Assembly (NCBI GenBank): GCA_030430345.1
Contig: JAUIFT010000129.1
Span: 1-7,042, forward strand
Origin: Calditrichia bacterium
GTDB lineage: Bacteria; Calditrichota; Calditrichia; RBG-13-44-9; J042
DNA: 7,042 bases
Reading direction: 5' to 3'
The notes below the pieces were generated by a model, which saw only the letters and a list, made by a program, of their open reading frames with translations, was not told where the DNA came from and searched no databases. The position numbers were made by a program, and so were the translations under genes. This document shows positions 1 through 5,724 of this stretch, in pieces (the stretch's first letter is position 1; every line of letters begins with the position of its first letter).

Positions 1-1
1 C

Positions 2-775
2 GTCACCGGAGATGTTGCCGGCGAGATCGAAAGTCCCGCCTACGCAATGCTTGATATGGACGAAAAAATTCGCCAGATCGAAATGCCACAGGGCTATATC
101 GTTGATCCGATGTACAAAGGCGAACCCTTTCTGGAAGAGCAGATCGCTATGAAATGGGACGGGGAGTGGCAGATCACCTTTGAGGTTTTCCGCGATTTGG
201 GCGCCGCTTTTGCCGTGGTGCTGATCGTCATCTACCTGCTGATAATCGGTTGGTTCCAATCCTTTAAAGTGCCGCTGGTAATGATGGTGGCCATTCCACT
301 CAGCCTGGTCGGCATCATTCCCGGGCACTGGCTGCATGGGGCATTTTTTACCGCGACATCAATGATCGGCATGATTGCACTGGCCGGCATTATGGTGCGC
401 AATTCGATCCTGATCATCGACTTTATTCAGCTCCGCCTCGCCGATGACGTCCCCCTGAAACAAGCTGTACTGGAAGCGAGTGCCGTTCGCACCCGCCCCA
501 TCTTGCTCACCGCCGGCACGGTAGTCATCGGGGCAATCGTTATTCTGTTCGATCCGATTTTCCAGGGACTGGCCATCGCCCTGATGTGGGGAGCACTGGC
601 CTCGACAGTGCTGACTCTCGGTGCGGTGCCGCTCATCTATTACCTCGCTGAACAGAAGAATTATCCTGAATCTCCGGCGAGTATTTCGGTCGCTGCGGCC
701 CCAACGGCAACAGAAATTACCGCTGATAGTGAAGATGGCGATGCCAGAGAAGAAACGCTTACAAAAAGTGAATAG
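2..775 (+). CDS. RND efflux transporter permease, C-terminal part (5' end outside window)
   Basis: This is the last 257 residues of an inner-membrane RND pump of the AcrB-like superfamily. Such pumps use the proton gradient to export substrates through a tripartite complex with a periplasmic adaptor and outer-membrane channel. The frame is open to the left edge, starting VTGDVAGEIESPAYAMLDM, so the methionine at 47 is internal. Five hydrophobic segments fit TM8-TM12 (about residues 67-85, 89-107, 119-139, 165-183 and 188-214 of the visible part). The family-typical GIMVRNSILIIDF and VRTRPILLT motifs are present between and within them. The acidic, alanine-rich tail after about residue 218 looks disordered. 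Two small genes follow on the same strand, after 60 and 29 bases. The proton-relay residues of TM4 lie outside the window. The substrate cannot be told from this part. Family assignment is firm; membership of the metal, drug or another subgroup is open. Confidence 0.93.
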   Translation, partial: VTGDVAGEIESPAYAMLDMDEKIRQIEMPQGYIVDPMYKGEPFLEEQIAMKWDGEWQITFEVFRDLGAAFAVVLIVIYLLIIGWFQSFKVPLVMMVAIPLSLVGIIPGHWLHGAFFTATSMIGMIALAGIMVRNSILIIDFIQLRLADDVPLKQAVLEASAVRTRPILLTAGTVVIGAIVILFDPIFQGLAIALMWGALASTVLTLGAVPLIYYLAEQKNYPESPASISVAAAPTATEITADSEDGDAREETLTKSE

Positions 776-797
776 AGAATTCAAAAAATTAAGATAT

Positions 798-823
798 CGG
801 ACAGTATTATAATCTACTGTCCG
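798..823 (+). promoter_or_regulatory. Perfect 9-bp inverted repeat just before the ribosome binding site of the PII-like gene
   Basis: CGGACAGTA (798-806) and TACTGTCCG (815-823) are exact reverse complements around an 8-base AT-rich loop; 797 and 824 could add a U-G pair. The second arm ends three bases before the GGAGG at 827-831 that serves the ATG at 836. No T run follows on the plus strand, so it is a poor terminator for the RND gene. It could be an operator for a dimeric repressor, or an mRNA hairpin that stabilises the message or adjusts translation of the downstream gene. The role is inferred; the repeat is read directly. Confidence 0.55.
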
Positions 824-835
824 GTTGGAGGACCT

Positions 836-1138
836 ATGAAACTGATCGGATTAATGAGCCTGAATACTTTCAAGGAGAAAATCCGGAAAGTATTTGAAAA
901 GCACCAGGTGCATATCTACAGCGAAGTTGATGTAACCGGGCATACCGCCGAAACGATCGACCGTTATGGCTGGTGGCATCTGGAGAAAGATATTCCCGCT
1001 TATTCCACCCTCTATTTCGCGATTCTCGCTGATGATAAGGCTGCCGGAATTATGCAGGAATTCGAAACCACTTTTCAAGTTGACGACATCACCTTTAAGC
1101 CCCGGGCATTTCAGGTTGCCGTCGAAAAAATGATCTAA
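836..1138 (+). CDS. Small protein with probable PII-like (ferredoxin-like) fold, partner of the RND pump
   Basis: This is a 100-aa soluble protein with no signal peptide or membrane segment. The start at 836 is supported by GGAGG at 827-831. The pattern is strand (MKLIGLMSL, 1-9), helix (TFKEKIRKVFEKH, 11-23), strand (VHIYSEVDVTGH, 25-36), a loop with GWW (45-47), strand (TLYFAILAD, 58-66), helix (KAAGIMQEFETTF, 68-80) and a final strand (RAFQVAVEKMI, 90-100). This beta-alpha-beta-beta-alpha-beta order and the VTGH segment before a flexible loop resemble PII-like proteins. Small PII-like or DUF3240-type proteins are known beside RND pumps, where they are thought to sense a ligand and act on the transporter. 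The ligand is unknown. The fold is inferred from pattern only. The gene lies 60 bases after the RND gene and is probably co-transcribed with it. Confidence 0.72.
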   Translation: MKLIGLMSLNTFKEKIRKVFEKHQVHIYSEVDVTGHTAETIDRYGWWHLEKDIPAYSTLYFAILADDKAAGIMQEFETTFQVDDITFKPRAFQVAVEKMI

Positions 1139-1167
1139 ATGTTAATTCAATCCAGAAGGAAATAATC

Positions 1168-1380
1168 ATGACTATTCAAAGACTCATTCGAATTATCGCC
1201 GGCAGCTTCATCATTCTCTCGCTGGTACTATACGACATAAATAACGCCGGGCCGAGTATCTTTACCCATCTCAACTGGCTATTATTTACTCTTTTTGTTG
1301 GGGTCAACCTGTTACAATCCGGCATTACCCGCTGGTGTTTAATGGAAGATATTCTGAAGAAGTTCGGTGTAAAGTCTTAG
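1168..1380 (+). CDS. DUF2892 / YgaP-type small inner-membrane protein
   Basis: This 70-aa protein has two hydrophobic segments (about 7-22 and 33-50) forming a helical hairpin. The MTIQRLIRIIAG start and the GITRWCLMEDILKKFGVKS end match the DUF2892 family. In that family the N-terminus is usually a [NT]xxRxxR helix, and the second helix is followed by a Cys-containing 'CPxYxxxG'-like stretch. In E. coli YgaP the same membrane unit is fused to a rhodanese domain; here it stands alone. An AAGGA at 1156-1160, seven bases before the ATG, supports the start. The gene lies 29 bases after the PII-like gene, so it is probably the last gene of the RND operon. The sequence does not show its role; a link to sulfur or metal stress handling is only inference from YgaP. 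Confidence 0.82.
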   Translation: MTIQRLIRIIAGSFIILSLVLYDINNAGPSIFTHLNWLLFTLFVGVNLLQSGITRWCLMEDILKKFGVKS

Positions 1381-1429
1381 CAAATGTGCAAATAAGCAAA
1401 AATGCTCAATTGCCCATTTGCACATTTGC
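1374..1429. repeat. Octamer-periodic AT-rich repeat, copy 1 (GC every 8 bases)
   Basis: From 1380 the dinucleotide GC recurs exactly every 8 bases: 1380-1381, 1388-1389, 1396-1397, 1404-1405, 1412-1413, 1420-1421 and 1428-1429. The six bases between are almost all A or T. Units run from AAATGTGC at the left to ACATTTGC at the right, with mirrored A-rich and T-rich halves, so the array is also a large palindrome. It begins in the last codons of the DUF2892 gene. It shares the words GCAAATGT and GCAAAT with the repeats at 2889 and 4016. The repeat has probably been taken over as this operon's terminator. Confidence 0.72.
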
Positions 1430-1436
1430 ATTTTTT
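1380..1436 (+). terminator. Probable rho-independent terminator after the DUF2892 gene
   Basis: A perfect 14-bp stem is formed by GCAAATGTGCAAAT (1380-1393) and ATTTGCACATTTGC (1416-1429). A T run follows at 1431-1436. The 22-base loop holds a further small hairpin, AGCA (1395-1398) with TGCT (1403-1406). The stem is AT-rich for a terminator but long. Its first base is the last base of the preceding stop codon, so it would end the RND / PII-like / DUF2892 transcript. Confidence 0.62.
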
Positions 1437-1483
1437 GACTAAATGGCATTACTTTCCCAGACAGAAAAATTGGAGAAAAGAAT

Positions 1484-2311
1484 ATGCCAAAAGTGTTTTT
1501 CATACTATTACTTATGATAATGTTTTCCGGATGCGCGGAGAAAAAATCACCCGCATTGGACATCGACTGGGTGTTTGTCCAGGGTGGCGAATTTACCATG
1601 GGCATGGATGAGCCAATTGTCAGTCCGAAAGGCGATGTCATTCCCGGCTATACCACACCGGCGCATCGGGTAACCGTGAACGATTTTTATATCAGTAAAT
1701 ATGAAATCACTTATGCCCAATTTCGGCAGTTTTGTGAAGCGACCGGCCGGGAGATTCCGAAAGCACCGCCGGTCAACTCTTATGGCGATAGCGTCAATTT
1801 TGTTTTTCAGGATAATCATCCCATGCTGGTGACCTGGCGGGAGGCCGATGCCTTTGCCCGCTGGGCCGGGGGACGGCTACCGACCGAAGCGGAATGGGAA
1901 TACGCCGCGGAAGGCGGGAAACTCAGCAAAGGATTTGCCTACAGCGGCAGCGATACCGCCAGCGTGGTCGGTTGGGTCGGTGAGAATTCCGACAGCACTT
2001 TCCATCCGGTGGGACTGCTCCGTCCCAATGAACTGGGCATTTATGATATGACCGGCAACTTGCATGAATGGGTATCGGACTGGTGGAATCCCGATTATGA
2101 TTATTCGAATAGCCCCACGGATAATCCAACCGGACCGGACAGCGGAGCGGCAAAAATCTCCAAAGGTGTCGGCTGGTACTATAATTCTGTTGATATGGAA
2201 ACCGGTGTTCCGCTCAAATATTCGATTCATCGCTCGGAAGTGCGTTACCAGTCCGGCGTGGACGAGAGAACCTACGGCTTCGGTATGCGAATCGTTAAAG
2301 ATACCAAATGA
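1484..2311 (+). CDS. Lipoprotein with formylglycine-generating-enzyme-like (SUMF1/FGE-sulfatase) domain
   Basis: This 275-aa protein starts at 1484, eight bases after GGAG (1472-1475). Residues 1-16 are a lipoprotein signal and the lipobox FSGC puts the lipid on Cys17, so it should be membrane-anchored outside the cytoplasm. The rest is one FGE-sulfatase domain: VFVQGGEFTMG (30-40), PAHRVTVNDFYISKYEIT (59-76), WAGGRLPTEAEWEYAAEGG (127-145), GIYDMTGNLHEWVSDWW (185-201) and a closing FGMRI (266-270). True FGEs use two cysteines near the C-terminus; here the only cysteines are Cys17 and Cys84. The usual RGGSW motif is altered to KGVGW (227-231). It is therefore unlikely to make formylglycine. 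A structural or binding role is possible, as for the FGE-like gliding/secretion lipoproteins GldJ and GldK, though it is shorter and no gld gene is adjacent. Its stop overlaps the next gene's start. Confidence 0.9.
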   Translation: MPKVFFILLLMIMFSGCAEKKSPALDIDWVFVQGGEFTMGMDEPIVSPKGDVIPGYTTPAHRVTVNDFYISKYEITYAQFRQFCEATGREIPKAPPVNSYGDSVNFVFQDNHPMLVTWREADAFARWAGGRLPTEAEWEYAAEGGKLSKGFAYSGSDTASVVGWVGENSDSTFHPVGLLRPNELGIYDMTGNLHEWVSDWWNPDYDYSNSPTDNPTGPDSGAAKISKGVGWYYNSVDMETGVPLKYSIHRSEVRYQSGVDERTYGFGMRIVKDTK

Positions 2312-2874
2312 AACTGTGGTCAATACAGCCGTTGGTAGTCTGGGAAGAACTCCAGAAATCCGGCATACTTCATGCCCGGACAGACTATGCTGATCAGGAT
2401 TTCCTCCCGCCGTATCGCTGGATGACAGCGCAAATGCAGCAGCGAATTGGCCCGGCGCCAGATATGGAAGCGCTACCATTCTGGGCCTGGTTTCAGGCGT
2501 ACGGAAGCAAACAGGCAAAGCCGGATTTACGGAGAAGCGGCCATCTCCCCAGCGGCAGCAAAGGTATTCGCCTTGAGTTGGAAATGGCGATGGCGCAAGT
2601 TCTGCTCTCGGATTTCGAGTTGTGGCACTACGTTCTTAATAATTGGTATTTGCCAGGATCGCTGGCAGATGGAGAATTATTTGAAAGAAACCGTAAAAAG
2701 AAAAGGTCAAGCGAGCAGCAATCCATGATTGAGAAAAGCTGGCAGCGCATATTTGATCTTAATTTTGCTGCCGCAGATATTGCGGTGCCGCTCGCGGAGA
2801 AATCCCTGCAGGCAACGTTCTGGGAGCTAAAGCTTGAAAATGTCATCGACGTACAAACATTTTTGGCAAGGTAG
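2308..2874 (+). CDS. DUF3841 family protein, function unknown
   Basis: This 188-aa cytoplasmic protein has no signal or membrane segment. I recognise DUF3841 from the opening MKLWSIQPLVVWEELQKSG (1-19), the RIGP turn (46-49), the FWAWFQ segment (58-63), KPDLRRSGHLPSGSKGIRLE (71-90) and VLLSDFELWHYVLNNWYLP (98-116). The conserved Trp/Tyr/Asp/Arg pattern suggests a binding or catalytic pocket, but no activity is established for the family as far as I know. The basic stretch RNRKKKRSSEQQ (127-138) interrupts the usual core. The ATGA overlap (2308-2311) with the lipoprotein gene and the lack of a clear Shine-Dalgarno sequence suggest translational coupling. Pairing an exported lipoprotein with a cytoplasmic DUF3841 protein is odd and may be only shared transcription. 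Confidence 0.85.
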   Translation: MKLWSIQPLVVWEELQKSGILHARTDYADQDFLPPYRWMTAQMQQRIGPAPDMEALPFWAWFQAYGSKQAKPDLRRSGHLPSGSKGIRLELEMAMAQVLLSDFELWHYVLNNWYLPGSLADGELFERNRKKKRSSEQQSMIEKSWQRIFDLNFAAADIAVPLAEKSLQATFWELKLENVIDVQTFLAR

Positions 2875-3243
2875 CACATTTTCCAATCGGCAAATTTGTA
2901 AATTTGCAAATGTCTTATTTTTCACTACAGTAATTTATTGCCTGCTATTATCCGGCAACCCACTGACCGCTCAGCAACTTTCCCCTGATAGCAGTAGTGC
3001 AGCAACAGCCTATCAGGATACGCTTGACCTTATCGAGCAACAAAGACGCCGCTTTTCCGAAAGCTACCGGCAAGCGAGTAGCGACAGCGCTAAACAGCCA
3101 TTCTCAGTGAAGTTAAATCTTTTCTGATCAACACAATTAATCGTAAACTTTTTCCATTTTGGTATGGCACTCCCTGGACCTTCGGGAGAAGATCCCAATC
3201 CGCACAAATTGAGTGCTCATTAAGATTTCATCTTGGGCAGTAA
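2840..3243 (+). pseudogene. Broken gene for a small exported protein of the 'FWYGTPW' type
   Basis: From the ATG at 2840 (or the TTG at 2834) the frame encodes an N-terminal stretch, then a signal-peptide-like hydrophobic run (VLFFTTVIYCLLLSGNPLTAQQ). A hydrophilic helical region follows and ends at the TGA at 3125. The adjacent frame is open from 3094 to 3241 and continues sensibly as AILSEVKSFLINTINRKLF, then FPFWYGTPWTF (about 3151-3183). One lost base near 3088-3096 explains the switch. FWYGTPW followed by an ACGYFV-like motif is, from memory, typical of an uncharacterised exported Bacteroidetes family. No frame shows the continuation, so a second break or truncation lies near 3184. The N-terminus overlaps the DUF3841 gene end and includes an octamer repeat (2889-2915), so the original start may be lost. 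A single-base sequencing error could explain the first break but not the missing end. Confidence 0.5.
2889..2915. repeat. Octamer-periodic AT-rich repeat, copy 2
   Basis: The units AAATTTGT (2892-2899) and AAATTTGC (2900-2907) follow each other, then a diverged AAATGTCT (2908-2915). The 18 bases at 2890-2907 are a near palindrome, GCAAATTT and AAATTTGC around GT. It has the same unit length and core word as the array at 1374-1429, and GCAAATGT occurs in both (2906-2913 and 1380-1387). It lies just after the DUF3841 stop and a T-rich stretch follows, so it may act as a weak terminator. In the broken gene's frame it encodes RQICKFANV. Confidence 0.65.
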
Positions 3244-3247
3244 TGTT

Positions 3248-3277
3248 TTTGCCTAAATCCCTCCCTTTGGATATATT
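3248..3277 (+). promoter_or_regulatory. Possible promoter for the azoreductase gene
   Basis: TTTG at 3248-3251 and TATATTTC at 3272-3279 are 20 bases apart. This is close to the Bacteroidetes-type promoter pattern (TTTG, then TAnnTTTG). TATATT (3272-3277) also matches the general -10 consensus at five of six positions, but the -35 is weak. A start near 3285 would leave an 80-base leader before the ATG at 3366. The match is short and unproven. Confidence 0.25.
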
Positions 3278-3297
3278 TCTTTGGTCAATGAAGCTCT

Positions 3298-3320
3298 ACT
3301 GCGCTGCCAGGGGCAGCAGT
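3298..3320 (+). other. Short hairpin in the leader of the azoreductase gene
   Basis: GCTGCC (3303-3308) pairs with GGCAGC (3312-3317) over a three-base loop. ACT (3298-3300) can pair with AGT (3318-3320) across a two-base bulge. It lies 32 bases before the AAAGGAGG ribosome binding site and has no T run. It may be a leader structure or a chance GC-rich palindrome. Confidence 0.3.
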
Positions 3321-3365
3321 GAGTCAATACTCCCTATCCCGACACCCCTCTCAAAGGAGGCCACC

Positions 3366-3992
3366 ATGAAACTACTCCATCTGATTGCAACACCACGCCC
3401 GGAAAAATCCAATACGTTGAAAATCTCCAATGCATTTCTGGCAAGCTATCGGGCCAAGTATAGTGATTTAGAGGTTGAAGAAATCAGTCTTTTTAGTGTA
3501 TCTATACCAGCGAGCACCGGCGACTATATTGATGCCAAGTATAACATGATGACGCGTCAACCATTGAATGATACCATGCAGACCGCCTGGGATGAAATTG
3601 AACGCACAATTACGCACTTTTTATCGGCTGATATCTATTTAATCAGCACTCCGATGTGGAATTTCGGAATTCCCTACACACTGAAACACTATATTGATAC
3701 GATCGTCCAGCCCGGCTACCTCTTTGGTTACAACGAGCAGGGAATGCCCTTTGGCATGGTCAAAGACAAAAAAATGGTTTGTGTTACCACCCGCGGCGGG
3801 GATTATTCAGAAAATAGCCCTTTCCATATTTATGACAGCCAGGAGCCTTATTTACGGGCGATCTTTGGTTTTGTCGGCATTACCAACGTCCATTTTGTCA
3901 ACGCACAGCCGATGGATATGTCGCCGGAACTGCGGAATGCGGCGATCGCAAACGGTATCAGCGAAGCACAGTCCCTGGCCGGGCAGCTTTAG
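3366..3992 (+). CDS. azoR: FMN-dependent NADH-azoreductase (AzoR/AcpD family)
   Basis: This 208-aa flavodoxin-fold enzyme should reduce quinones and azo or nitro compounds with NAD(P)H through bound FMN, in the cytoplasm. It opens with a beta strand and phosphate-binding loop (MKLLHLIATPRPEKSNT, 1-17, where family members often have SPR...S). The FMN-contacting PMWNFGIPYTLKHYID (96-111) follows, then GLF-like PGYLFGY (116-122) and VTTRGGDYS (140-148), in family order and at family length. The ATG at 3366 is chosen because AAAGGAGG (3353-3360) lies five bases before it. The frame is open another 51 codons upstream, but that stretch shows no family similarity. The neighbours do not suggest a shared pathway, so it is probably its own transcription unit; the amylase gene follows after 49 bases. 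The physiological substrate is unknown. Confidence 0.92.
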   Translation: MKLLHLIATPRPEKSNTLKISNAFLASYRAKYSDLEVEEISLFSVSIPASTGDYIDAKYNMMTRQPLNDTMQTAWDEIERTITHFLSADIYLISTPMWNFGIPYTLKHYIDTIVQPGYLFGYNEQGMPFGMVKDKKMVCVTTRGGDYSENSPFHIYDSQEPYLRAIFGFVGITNVHFVNAQPMDMSPELRNAAIANGISEAQSLAGQL

Positions 3993-4015
3993 ATATGATT
4001 CGTAAATCTTTGAAC

Positions 4016-4040
4016 GGCAAATTTGAAATAAGGCTTATTT
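4016..4040. repeat. Octamer-periodic AT-rich repeat, copy 3, overlapping the amylase ribosome binding site
   Basis: GGCAAATTTG (4016-4025) repeats the word at 2889-2898. GC at 4017-4018 and at 4033-4034 are two octamer periods apart. The second half is a palindrome, AAATAAG (4026-4032) and CTTATTT (4034-4040) around one G. The AAGG Shine-Dalgarno (4030-4033) of the amylase gene lies inside it, so folding of this palindrome could limit ribosome access. The copy is short and diverged, so membership of the family is less certain than for the other two. Confidence 0.45.
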
Positions 4041-4041
4041 T

Positions 4042-5715
4042 ATGATACTATCACGGCGTTCATATATTTTCCGGATTCTTTTCTTCCTTCTTCTCTCTGT
4101 GGAGATTTTTTCGCAAAGCCATGAGGACTGGAGTTACAATCTGAACATCTACGAAGTGAATACCCGGCAGTACACCCTTGCCGGCACTTTTAATGCGTTT
4201 GCCACTCATCTCGACCGCCTGCAGGAGATGGGCGTAGGCATTATCTGGTTAATGCCTATTCACCCGATTGGTCAGCAAAATCGCCTCGGCAGTCTCGGCA
4301 GCCCCTATTCGGTGAAAAATTACCTGCAGGTCAATCCGGAATTCGGTTCCCTGACGCAATTCAAAGATCTCGTCAACATGATCCATGCCCGGGGAATGTA
4401 TGTCATCATCGACTGGGTGGCGAACCATACTTCCTGGGATAATGTTCTGACGACCAGCAATCCCGAATGGTATGTTACCGATAATAACGGCAACTTTACG
4501 TCGCCGCCAGGTACCAATTGGTCCGATGTTATTCAGCTCGATTATAGCCAGCAGGGATTGCGGGATTACATGATCGACGCCATGCTCTATTGGATTAACG
4601 AAACGAATATTGACGGATTCCGCTGTGACGCGGTCAGTTTTATGCCCGGCGATTTCTGGGCGGAGGCGATTCCGGCGCTAAAGGCAGTGAAGCCGGACAT
4701 CTTAATGCTGGCGGAAGATGATGGTCCGCAGTATCAATCATTGGGTTTTGACATGAGTTATGCCTGGGGATTACATGCTTTTGGCAATGGTGTATTGAAA
4801 CGCATCGTTAACGGCAGCAACAATGCCTATTCCCTTGAGAATTACCTGAATGCGGAACTCTCCGTTTACAATCCCGGTCACTATCGCATGTATTTCACTT
4901 CCAATCATGATGAAAATGCCTGGCACGGCACCGTTTTCGAACAGTTCGGCGCAGCGGCGGAAACCTTTGCAGTACTGACTGCTACTATCAACGCCATGCA
5001 ACTCGTCTATGGCGGTCAGGAGGCTGGACTGAACAAACGGTTAGCCTTCTTCGATAAGGACCAGATTATCTGGCAGCAGCATCCCTTTATGGATTTGTAT
5101 ACAACCCTTTTTCATCTGAAACGGAACAACCGCGCTCTCTGGAATGGGGAAAGCGGCGGCCAGCTTCAGCGGATTGATACCGCCAACGAAAACGCGATAT
5201 TTGCCTTTAAACGGGAAAAAGGAAACGACCGGCTACTGGGTATTTTTAACCTGAGCGCCAGTTTTAATGGCAGCAATTTGCAGGATTCTCTCGTTTACGG
5301 CAGCTATTCCGATGTCTTCAGCGGAGATAGTATCAACATCTCCCAATCAACCAACTTTGTACTGCCCGGCTGGGGATACCGGCTTTTTCAGCAGGTGGAG
5401 ACCGTTAGCGGGATTGCCGTAGATGAACGTTTTCCCGAGGATTTTTTCCTGGAGCAGAATTATCCGAATCCGTTTAACCCAGTTACGAAAATCGGAATTC
5501 GGAATTCGGAATTCGGATTTATTGAATTGACCATTTACGATGTAAGCGGGCGGCTGATAAGAACATTATTGAATGAATATCGTTCCGCCGGTAACCATTT
5601 AGTACAGTGGGATGCGACGGATAATTTCGGGCAGCAAGTGGGTAGCGGTATTTATTTTTACCGCTTACAGGTGAACGGTCTTCAGCAGGTTCGTAAGATG
5701 ATGCTCATTCGTTGA
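4042..5715 (+). CDS. Secreted GH13 alpha-amylase-family enzyme with type IX secretion sorting domain
   Basis: This 557-aa protein should cleave or rearrange alpha-glucans outside the cell. A signal peptide (about 1-24, RRSYIFRILFFLLLSVEIFSQ) is followed by a GH13 (beta/alpha)8 barrel and small beta domain (about 28-450). All four conserved regions are visible: DWVANH (124-129), GFRCDAVSF with nucleophile Asp196 (192-200), LAEDDGP with acid/base Glu225 (223-229), and FTSNHD with Asp290 (285-290). The catalytic triad is therefore intact. Residues 468-557 are a type IX sorting domain: FFLEQNYPNPFNP, then IYDVSGRLIRTLL, GSGIYFYRLQ and a basic KMMLIR end. This signals export through the outer membrane by the Por machinery, with cleavage or surface anchoring. 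The start at 4042 is supported by AAGG (4030-4033). An exact GGAATTC triplication sits inside the sorting domain. The substrate could be starch, glycogen or maltodextrin; no starch-utilisation genes flank it. Confidence 0.94.
   Translation: MILSRRSYIFRILFFLLLSVEIFSQSHEDWSYNLNIYEVNTRQYTLAGTFNAFATHLDRLQEMGVGIIWLMPIHPIGQQNRLGSLGSPYSVKNYLQVNPEFGSLTQFKDLVNMIHARGMYVIIDWVANHTSWDNVLTTSNPEWYVTDNNGNFTSPPGTNWSDVIQLDYSQQGLRDYMIDAMLYWINETNIDGFRCDAVSFMPGDFWAEAIPALKAVKPDILMLAEDDGPQYQSLGFDMSYAWGLHAFGNGVLKRIVNGSNNAYSLENYLNAELSVYNPGHYRMYFTSNHDENAWHGTVFEQFGAAAETFAVLTATINAMQLVYGGQEAGLNKRLAFFDKDQIIWQQHPFMDLYTTLFHLKRNNRALWNGESGGQLQRIDTANENAIFAFKREKGNDRLLGIFNLSASFNGSNLQDSLVYGSYSDVFSGDSINISQSTNFVLPGWGYRLFQQVETVSGIAVDERFPEDFFLEQNYPNPFNPVTKIGIRNSEFGFIELTIYDVSGRLIRTLLNEYRSAGNHLVQWDATDNFGQQVGSGIYFYRLQVNGLQQVRKMMLIR
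5494..5517. repeat. Heptamer GGAATTC in three exact tandem copies inside the sorting domain
   Basis: GGAATTC occupies 5494-5500, 5501-5507 and 5508-5514, followed by a partial GGA (5515-5517). Three heptamers are 21 bases, so the frame is kept and each copy is read in a different frame, giving GIRNSEF. This replaces the hydrophobic strand that usually follows NPFNPxTxI in type IX sorting domains. Each unit holds an EcoRI-like GAATTC palindrome, so the array is also self-complementary. Confidence 0.85.
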
Positions 5716-5724
5716 TTTTCGATC

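Noticed and set aside
359..784. Minus-strand open frame of 141 codons opposite the RND gene
   Set aside because: It lies wholly antisense to a clear RND coding region, has no recognisable motifs and no ribosome binding site. It reflects the codon bias of the plus-strand gene.
1380..1429. Possible CRISPR array from the regular repeats
   Set aside because: The units are only 8 bases, with no spacer of CRISPR length and no cas gene nearby.
1484..2311. Active sulfatase-modifying enzyme
   Set aside because: The two catalytic cysteines are missing and no sulfatase gene is present in the window.
1877..2518. Minus-strand open frame of 213 codons opposite the FGE-like and DUF3841 genes
   Set aside because: It spans two well-supported plus-strand genes, and its translation has no domain signature.
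3213..3365. Upstream extension of the azoreductase frame by 51 codons
   Set aside because: The azoreductase family starts at MKLLHLI, a strong AAAGGAGG lies five bases before that ATG, and the extension shows no family similarity or ribosome binding site.
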